Part shown: positions 8,101 through 10,672 of the stretch, one piece after another | Position numbering within the stretch: the stretch's first letter is position 1 | Layout of the letters: every line of letters begins with the position of its first letter | Assembly: GCA_958453575.1 (NCBI GenBank) | Contig: CAUDYH010000017.1 | Span: 1 to 10,672 of the forward strand | Direction: 5' to 3' | Source of the DNA: an uncultured Collinsella sp. | GTDB lineage: Bacteria; Actinomycetota; Coriobacteriia; Coriobacteriales; Coriobacteriaceae | Length of the DNA: 10,672 bases | Position numbers and translations under genes: made by a program | Notes under the pieces: generated by a model | The model's database searches: none | Told to the model about the DNA's origin: nothing | The model's input: only the letters and a program-made list of their open reading frames with translations

Positions 8101-10672
8101 TGTTGACATCGTTGCCGAACGTATCATCGCAGGTGATTTTCGGCTTGCACGTAACGCCGCTGAGCGTTGTCTTGCCAGTGATAGTTGCCGCAAGCGAGCC
8201 AGCGTCGACGCCTAAGCCGTTATCGAACTTCATAACGCCATCGACGGTGAGGTTATTCACCGTCGCGCCACCGCCGATAGCGGCAAAGAGGCCCAGACGG
8301 CTGTGCCGGTAAATCTTGCCGTTGCCTTCAGTCGAATCGTTTGCGCCAAGCGCATTGCCGTTGCGCGTACCGTAAGGTTCGCCAATCGCCAAGGTAACGG
8401 TATGATGGTTGCCCTCGACAGCCCCTACGAAGGCATTAACTTGCCCGGACCCATCACATGCAAGACCTTCAAGGCCTGTACCTCGCAGGTCAATGTCGGA
8501 AGTAATTGAGATAGCATTCCCACTATTACCATACCAGCTCGTAATATTAGCCGTGCCGATGCCGAATACACCGCCAAAGTAGCCGTTCGTTTGGACCGTC
8601 ATGGCAATGCATGCGAATGTATCCGCATCATTAATGAGGTATGTACCCGACTTCCCGTCACCATTTTGGGACCGTAGCTGATAACCCCAAGAGTAGCCAG
8701 CACTGCTGCCAGCATCTGGAGCACCACTCAGATTGCACAACGGCTGATAAAAGGTGCTTTCATCAAGTTTAATAAGATCCTTGCTGAGCTTGCCCTCCTC
8801 TCCGGTCAGGCGGATAACCTGGTTATAGGTCAGGTCATCGATCCTCGCCGCAGCAGGACGTTTGTAAAGCCAATAATTATCGTTCGTTGCCTCAGCATCC
8901 GAGCCTGAACCTAGAGCAAACACCAATGGGGCGCATCCATCCAAGGATCTAAGAATTTGGCTGGTATTACCGTTGGCCTCGAGCTTGCAATCGGATAAAT
9001 CGGTAGTCCCACGCAAGCGCAAGACGCCGTTCCATGCCGAACCCACAATTCCGGCACCACATGCGATTGATTCGTTTTTATCAGTTTCAACGCGAACGTC
9101 CCCGCAGTCCAGAATTCCAAAACGCGAACGCCCGCCCACGCTATAGCCGCTATCCAAGGCGCCAACAACACCGCCAAACCCGCAGTTCTTTCCATTGGCT
9201 TTTGGAGAATGGCACGTGACGTCCGCGCCGTCAACGATTACAACGCCTCCAGTATTGTTGCTCTTTGCCACCCAGCCGACCAGGCCTCCTGCCAGTCGCG
9301 GCGCGACGCTGCATGTAGTATCAACCGAACAGCGGTTGCCCGCGGCACCCGTCTTTATATGAAGGGTGTTGTTCGACTTCTCTGTGTTGGTCACATCCTG
9401 AACTCTACCGACCAGACCGCCATAGATGGAGCTGGAGCCCGTCACCAGTTTGCTAGTATACGAGCCACCTGATATTGCGACATCGCCGTTCGTTGTGTCC
9501 AGGAGACCGAACACGCCGCCCGCGCCCGTGTCCCCACTTTGGCCAAGATTCACGCCCTCGCCCGTATCGATTTGGTCGTTGTTGGCAAACTCGACCGGGC
9601 CGGCAAAACTAACGTCGCCGATGAAGCCGCCGGAACTTTTGCTGTTCGCATCGCCGACGTTGGCGGGACAGGTGAACTTCTTGTTGTCCGCGCCCAGCGC
9701 GAGCCTGGTCGCCTTACCGATGAAGCCGCCACTGGCGGTGGTGCCCTTGACGGTGAGCATGTGCAGGTCGAGAGCCTCCGTGACGTTGACTGTGGCGCCT
9801 GTGTTCGAACCGACGAGACCTGCGACACCACCGGCGGAACCGCTTGCAGACTGAACGGTAGCAGCGGGAACATTAAGGGTGCCGACGTTCAAAGTCGCGC
9901 CATCCTCGACCGTGCCTACGAGCAGACCGGCATTACCGGAGCTCGTCTCGACGACACCGCCCGCGGCAAGGCTAGCGGGAAACTTAACAGACCCCACCGT
10001 AAAGGTTCCGCTCTTGACTGTATTCGCTAAAAGACCGATGTTTCCCGCTGCATTTACGTTGAGCTTCTCGAGAGAACCGGCAGGGCCATAGGTGACCTCT
10101 GTAGTAAGGTCACCCATCGCCTCACCCAAAAGGGGCGCCGTCAGAGCGGAAGTCGTATCCGTCCCGCCGGTACCTACGGGATCTGCGATGTTGACCACAG
10201 CGTTGAGCGTCTTGCCCCCACCGCTGACCTTCGTAGCGACCATCGGCGCGCTATAGGTAGTTGCGCCTATCCACTTTATCTTGACCGTATTGTTTTGGTC
10301 AGTCAGTTTGAAGTTATTGAAAACCGTCCGGTTAGACGTAAGCTCAACAGGGCTATCAACGCCATTCAACGACCTATAGATTTTGCCTTCAAACGGATGC
10401 TCATCACTGCCAAGGCCCTGGAAAGACATGCCGTTCTTAGCCGACTCGGTGAGCTTCGCATCGCCCGTGATGATAACCTTGATCTGCGCATCATAGTAAA
10501 GCGAAGCGTCGGCGTTAGACAGGACGGCGAACGCCTCCGACGACTTGACATCAAGGCTTCGGATTCCGCTCCTGTCGTCTTTGCGTACGATGTTTTCCGC
10601 GCCGTTCGCCTCGAGCAGCTCGACAAGCTCATCGAGATTTGTAATCGTCGCACCCGCCTGGTCCTCAGCGTC
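164..10672 (-). CDS. Giant GLUG-type beta-helix surface/secreted protein, N-terminus beyond window
   Basis: The frame is open from the right edge to a TAG stop at 164-166, giving at least 3,502 residues. The first in-frame Met, at 10427-10429, is internal: the 81 codons before it are open and encode part of the same domain, so the real start and any signal peptide are outside the window. (Residue 1 here means the codon at 10670-10672.) Five beta-helix modules cover roughly residues 8-2575, with over 30 rungs of the form [GA]Gxx(x)G. A non-helical, probably Ig-like region follows to the C-terminus. I see no enzymatic motif, no LPXTG, no C-terminal hydrophobic segment and no charged tail. The gene ends its transcription unit, with a terminator 26 nt after the stop. 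Known: GLUG repeats occur in large extracellular bacterial proteins. Inferred: a surface adhesin or cell-envelope stalk of a Gram-positive gut anaerobe. Ligand and exact role are unknown. No frameshift or premature stop is present. Confidence 0.95.
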   Translation of the reverse strand, partial: DAEDQAGATITNLDELVELLEANGAENIVRKDDRSGIRSLDVKSSEAFAVLSNADASLYYDAQIKVIITGDAKLTESAKNGMSFQGLGSDEHPFEGKIYRSLNGVDSPVELTSNRTVFNNFKLTDQNNTVKIKWIGATTYSAPMVATKVSGGGKTLNAVVNIADPVGTGGTDTTSALTAPLLGEAMGDLTTEVTYGPAGSLEKLNVNAAGNIGLLANTVKSGTFTVGSVKFPASLAAGGVVETSSGNAGLLVGTVEDGATLNVGTLNVPAATVQSASGSAGGVAGLVGSNTGATVNVTEALDLHMLTVKGTTASGGFIGKATRLALGADNKKFTCPANVGDANSKSSGGFIGDVSFAGPVEFANNDQIDTGEGVNLGQSGDTGAGGVFGLLDTTNGDVAISGGSYTSKLVTGSSSIYGGLVGRVQDVTNTEKSNNTLHIKTGAAGNRCSVDTTCSVAPRLAGGLVGWVAKSNNTGGVVIVDGADVTCHSPKANGKNCGFGGVVGALDSGYSVGGRSRFGILDCGDVRVETDKNESIACGAGIVGSAWNGVLRLRGTTDLSDCKLEANGNTSQILRSLDGCAPLVFALGSGSDAEATNDNYWLYKRPAAARIDDLTYNQVIRLTGEEGKLSKDLIKLDESTFYQPLCNLSGAPDAGSSAGYSWGYQLRSQNGDGKSGTYLINDADTFACIAMTVQTNGYFGGVFGIGTANITSWYGNSGNAISITSDIDLRGTGLEGLACDGSGQVNAFVGAVEGNHHTVTLAIGEPYGTRNGNALGANDSTEGNGKIYRHSRLGLFAAIGGGATVNNLTVDGVMKFDNGLGVDAGSLAATITGKTTLSGVTCKPKITCDDTFGNDVNIGGIAGSVRGGGTVTFGSSNISGSTKAQATVKTGATLNGNTRIGGAIGYVADVVAIVNVTSLEVGDATASENAITAGDSASNKKSQIGGLIGCITQGTAANTTNVNITGLTFNSFSMTVGKNGDAKSGAGGLLGYSWGNTVVTIGDGANTSDSTYALKTNNASITANSSGELGGLVYAASGHWVINNYAIDLSGATINAESATTLGLLIGRGGRTENSTTYGVETYSGLYLENKAGWDTAYKVNGVAAGNGVKINNTAIKSNDNATSFDEWVGNSTRPAYGNKDASKLMDGEWNVVVSLHTKDGVNDGKLDMSGEPGNDNSYRNRSDFGKNHNTNAWTRYYYNLDKAYAALGQGSSKISKIDTAEKLLLWSAYRYAPAAIRSMIVPQAFNDAVAIGGESGRSVEIDLTGYSYYPTQPNGKVTVGNATITFHYSDIKAEQKSNKLNSAATQHENMHCGLFRTVANGDLTVNAVTLGGTVGPVVNDGRSKNDIAAAGGSSSGALVCRYVYGSNNGTTTTIRKISIDGLTLNNLTVDGASEATGADAYMPLLINEMQTYVNLSAKNITATGYGRNTKVATSLFGRLGVGSSADQVTATFGTINVPSATNNAIFTRASLLESFGYGEGKTGSAVYTFIKDDQTNDKVTFGSEIDSKGEYSGKQLWYYNESTYGTRAGLVTVDNKEANADTPQFGGYLPYVKKGNVNENKVQYHEIKVNQRVPKLTTGCGTYGDPYTITKATELNTVAEYINTQNPSDGWEVTIAADQETLCQRRSSSKDASNEVTYVYKQASKTWVRMIGNDIDPNDTLDDTTMHSYLQSAYYSIEPENDKGESTDTLELDAAVFQGLGNKDYPFRGVIVGNLRGSSQAATQATIKIHNSKDTGALSGLIPYSYGSVVSNLNIEYSGKAASIAHKNKDASGVPGAFFGGVIGCIMGGDNIIDGVSVKASGGFSVAGAAGDNGGAHLVPVGGYVGAVAGGGVIFRNSSRGDGALNDWHSAGASLYDNPYVGRVIDGYAFSELTDDKSLDNTDRNYKVNNLDTSKTGCIKTDATQGRYRGDDANSSAITTTVNDSQGLLVLSAIISSGAAGGSANTNTTNDAYGTYAGSRAYMGGNNAKGVYQFGNKQYGKVRNASYTHVGRPASAAEDFANAISDDMKSPGIQLEGNALGYAGDGSGVNSPYLVKKYATWQTGNICAAQVSGMDLQFKAGETYDMTTYGTGYTGLSGRYYSNACASGKGADRDRIVPLVACINGNGATIKVGSKEASKVYGVTEYADDNYKLTGVGALFGTVTYTSTNVLDSIGTPATDGAAATGNGGYTVQNLKFDDCNISLTYINAAGASSGAGNEQVGVGLLAGTTANASSLADYGKYAGITTNSCRVNGPNNVGGLLGASGYGSRRTDKDTTLLVNRNDTSNSNTRYSPVKLYDCSYSNMDISGVQNVGGFVGKLNQNSAGGVWAKTNMPIAESSTIMSTAASARTGGIVGLAGGGFLVNTDDAGTPSQGAGKAEISNVTLQPAASSATEGTGGLIGRSENGIVSVYNLCIHGDVQNKTVFGVRGSNNLKYVAGAVGEAASGGAFKFDSCVIKDIYLGARECSAGLIGDLKGGCALEVKNSTITGLVVDGSYSGGVVGSIGNTANSVTLLNSTIGENNFTGSKNAAWNSSLGSCSGGVSGDGRGSFRLVNVLMDRNIFGAQTSQGYLFGNSSSADLVNVFVAGIAIRPNSASESLKLMRNSSGTDDLKKVNKKSYIAFAAYEDKLSDAKGATLYGNDAANGNVTVAVSPYVTTSPTSGLVVRSSDADTAGRYLFGDGMNVGLATAIQNPSSPGVANRYTYTNIGGINDDGAYQNTSSYNAKSVASMFNANNDASDSKVATDFPVLVISGTDNTTVKSYLNIVTNGGFSDACRLNNENGTNPHVTAKAEVFQLKDGVFVKDDGASSNPTLRVVNNGKNNMSFSPSSDWDNGKGRFTLLTVTFTEAGQSYNVQVPIIVKRKLEIDFTATYDYGTKFKESDYANLGKDAHVLTSFGEPMTGLLTWTYNSANGKEVDFGWDSYMAAGGSMKGLGKSILFNGADGRLPQGTQLTLIDANVDGKAGGREYHYTVGEGGATSVSLSGNDGFKDSAGNPYQERWLSEILGVSATQDGAGTWTVCDNEAEATAKAKLDGKWTLFKVAGADVPSNSRYTLKVPKEKDTGREKRASESVYLVVNVPKSGDGVTQASINGFTASSIDSNSSGGRISWNLHHVLRTDGSDDIQNSTASTYSILSNYEQNVVDKKDGACIPVSKSEDGAAYVLSLDVMDTVTFSPSQYYTESDHLFYQLDTSLCRYGANNNLMGVSSFPSGTSAIAKFYVAIGNQNYRWSGSDWEPYDASTPAFTQIVTDTGDDSLRLTLDHDLAGIRKRAAGGSFTVRTVVEEIRLTPDGCNKVISLSKQSGEDACTKMSYTAKLSTRKEGLNTSSLTQTKRGNVGYYRMDTGDTTITLSAPDKSQLGINVDDLRPIANGTIGLGATYELGGLSNAAEAIANADSVVYTLSLQRRGTDGTYESVTDDISNYVTVTESKLAAVAPSGSTITFTDSKENGKFKTKNGNTTFSLPFTVKVNTQVEQREQFYANYRLVMTAGLVKGDVASATPQSPDYVTYTLTRVNLNGIDH
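2160..2949 (-). other. Transition region after the beta-helix (residues ~2576-2838)
   Basis: GLUG rungs stop here. Landmarks in order are SYIAFAAYEDKL, VSPYVTTSPTSGLVV, YLFGDGMNVGLATAI, the segment DFPVLVISGTDNTTVKSYL with YLNIVTNGG directly after, then strand-rich sequence ending QSYNVQVPIIVKRK. I recall similar SPYVTTSP / DFPVLV / TNGG motifs in other giant proteins of gut Gram-positives. That suggests a conserved capping or connector domain, but this is memory and unverified. No catalytic residues are evident. Confidence 0.5.
2950..4639 (-). repeat. Beta-helix module 5 (residues ~2012-2575), rung-rich
   Basis: The opening GDGSGVNSPYLVKKYATWQ parallels the DPYTI opening of module 4. It is followed by GTGYTGLSGRYY and IVPLVACINGNGATIKVG, the helix entry. 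The rung series is the most regular in the protein: GVGALFGTV, GVGLLAGTT, NVGGLLGAS, NVGGFVGKL, RTGGIVGLA, GTGGLIGRS, YVAGAVGEA, CSAGLIGDL, YSGGVVGSI, SGGVSGDG and GYLFGNS. A Cys often sits in the strand before a rung (FDDCNISL, NSCRVNG, YDCSYSN, DSCVIKD, RECSAGL). Local GC falls in places; the line at 3421 is 40%. The end is placed where the rungs stop and the C-terminal region begins. Confidence 0.75.
4640..5944 (-). repeat. Beta-helix module 4 (residues ~1577-2011) with long insertion
   Basis: The module starts at LTTGCGTYGDPYTITKATEL, a textbook 'GxGTxxDPYxI...eL' opening (Cys at residue 1581). A cap of about 115 residues includes AYYSIEPEND, and the helix entry is FQGLGNKDYPFRGVIVG (F at residue 1698), a near copy of the module 1 entry. 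Rungs GALSGLIPYS, FFGGVIGCI and VGGYVGAVAGGG follow. Then comes a long non-rung stretch with NPYVGRVIDGYAF, QGLLVLSAIISSG and KVRNASYTHVG before module 5. The module is thus short in rungs but has a large insertion. The right boundary is firm; the left one is approximate. Confidence 0.7.
5945..7043 (-). repeat. Beta-helix module 3 (residues ~1210-1576) plus conserved-looking linker
   Basis: The opening SKISKIDTAEKLLLWSAY matches the 'I.t.e.L..la' start of the other modules. It is followed by VEIDLTGYSYYP and NGKVTVGNATITFHYSDI. This module has few canonical rungs: MHCGLFRTV, SSGALVCRY and ATSLFGRL. Strand-like repeats such as SIDGLTLNNLTVDG and LSAKNITATG still suggest beta-helix. From about 6240 down it becomes a linker with LWYYNESTYG and FGGYLPYVKKG, then YHEIKVNQRVPKL leading into module 4. 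I recall such LPYV / EVNQR linkers from other giant proteins of this type, but I cannot check that here. Confidence 0.65.
7044..7439 (-). other. Non-helical linker between modules 2 and 3 (residues ~1079-1210)
   Basis: About 130 residues carry no GLUG rung and have a different composition. They are rich in Asn, Asp, Lys, Trp and Tyr, with EWNVVVSLHTKDG, NDNSYRNRSDFGKNHN and AWTRYYYNLDKAYAAL as landmarks. The end leads into the SKISKIDTAEKLLLWSAYRY opening of module 3. Similar aromatic/charged linkers separate the other modules, so this looks like a spacer or small folded domain rather than decayed sequence. No function can be assigned. Confidence 0.55.
7440..8647 (-). repeat. Beta-helix module 2 (residues ~676-1078)
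   Basis: A new module starts at GTYLINDADTFACIAMT, which resembles the 'G(T)xxDPYxIxxxxEL' openings of GLUG proteins. It passes through ISITSDIDLRGTGLEGL and FVGAVEGNHHTVTL, which match the common 'DIDL...F.G...GNGHTI' helix entry. Rungs follow at RLGLFAAIGGG, NIGGIAGSV, RIGGAIGYV, QIGGLIGCI, GAGGLLGYS, ELGGLVYAA and TLGLLIGRG. The spacing is regular, with a rung roughly every 35-60 residues, each after a stretch of 'V.NLTVDG'-like strands. The stretch before it (about 8650-8960) is not helical. It holds an aromatic linker with DNYWLYKRP and YSWGYQLRS. Confidence 0.75.
8960..10651 (-). repeat. Beta-helix module 1 (residues ~8-571) with entry cap
   Basis: The module opens with a segment reading TITNLDELVELLEANG, then about 50 residues containing LYYDAQIKVIITGD, and enters the helix at FQGLGSDEHPFEGKI (F at residue 84). 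About ten rungs follow, among them AGLLVG, GGVAGLVG, GGFIG (twice), GGVFG, GGLVG (twice), GGVVG and GAGIVG. They are spaced some 25-45 residues apart by beta-prone stretches ending in short T/V/N-rich strands. Cysteines cluster in the later rungs (for example NRCSVDTTC and VTCHSPKANGKNC). This is the most Gly/Ala-rich and GC-rich part of the gene; lines near 9541 and 9841 are about 58-60% GC. The left boundary is approximate. The beta-helix assignment rests on the GLUG pattern. Confidence 0.75.

Noticed and set aside
10427-10429. ATG as the start of the giant protein
   Set aside because: The frame stays open for 81 more codons to the window edge, and those codons encode the opening of the first module, which is homologous to the one before FQGLG in module 4.
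164-10672. Repeats as a sign of assembly error or phase-variable tract
   Set aside because: The repeats are degenerate at the DNA level and I see no simple-sequence tract or long identical copies that would collapse in assembly or drive slippage.

Overview
The window is almost entirely one gene. A single reading frame on the minus strand is open from the right edge (10672) to a TAG stop at 164-166. That is 3,502 codons without interruption, and the true start lies beyond the window. The product is a giant secreted or surface-type protein rich in Gly, Ser, Thr, Asn and Ala. Dozens of short [GA]Gxx(x)G rungs (such as GGLVG, GGFIG, GGVVG) mark it as a GLUG-type parallel beta-helix protein.

Reading from the N-terminal side (right to left), the protein has five beta-helix modules, at roughly 10651-8960, 8647-7440, 7043-5945, 5944-4640 and 4639-2950. 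Most open with a short segment resembling 'xYxIxxxxEL', followed by a beta-helix entry motif (FQGLG....PF.G in modules 1 and 4). The linkers between modules are aromatic and charged. The last third, about 930 residues, is not beta-helix: it looks like a transition segment followed by beta-sandwich (Ig-like) domains up to the stop. I see no catalytic motif, and no LPXTG signal or hydrophobic anchor at the C-terminus.

Downstream of the stop (positions 1-163) is a compact 3' region: a small hairpin 3 nt after the stop, a strong rho-independent terminator, and at the left window edge a nearly perfect 31-bp inverted repeat built from an AGCTTTCC unit. No second gene, RNA gene, mobile element or CRISPR array is visible.

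The organism is most likely a Gram-positive gut-type anaerobe, perhaps a coriobacterium such as Collinsella or a relative. The basis is a giant GLUG protein with these linker motifs, which I recall from Coriobacteriia and some Firmicutes, and a mid-50s GC content (sampled 60-base lines run from about 40 to 60%). It also lacks the autotransporter barrel or type IX sorting domain expected of a Gram-negative giant adhesin. This assignment is inference from memory, not a search result.
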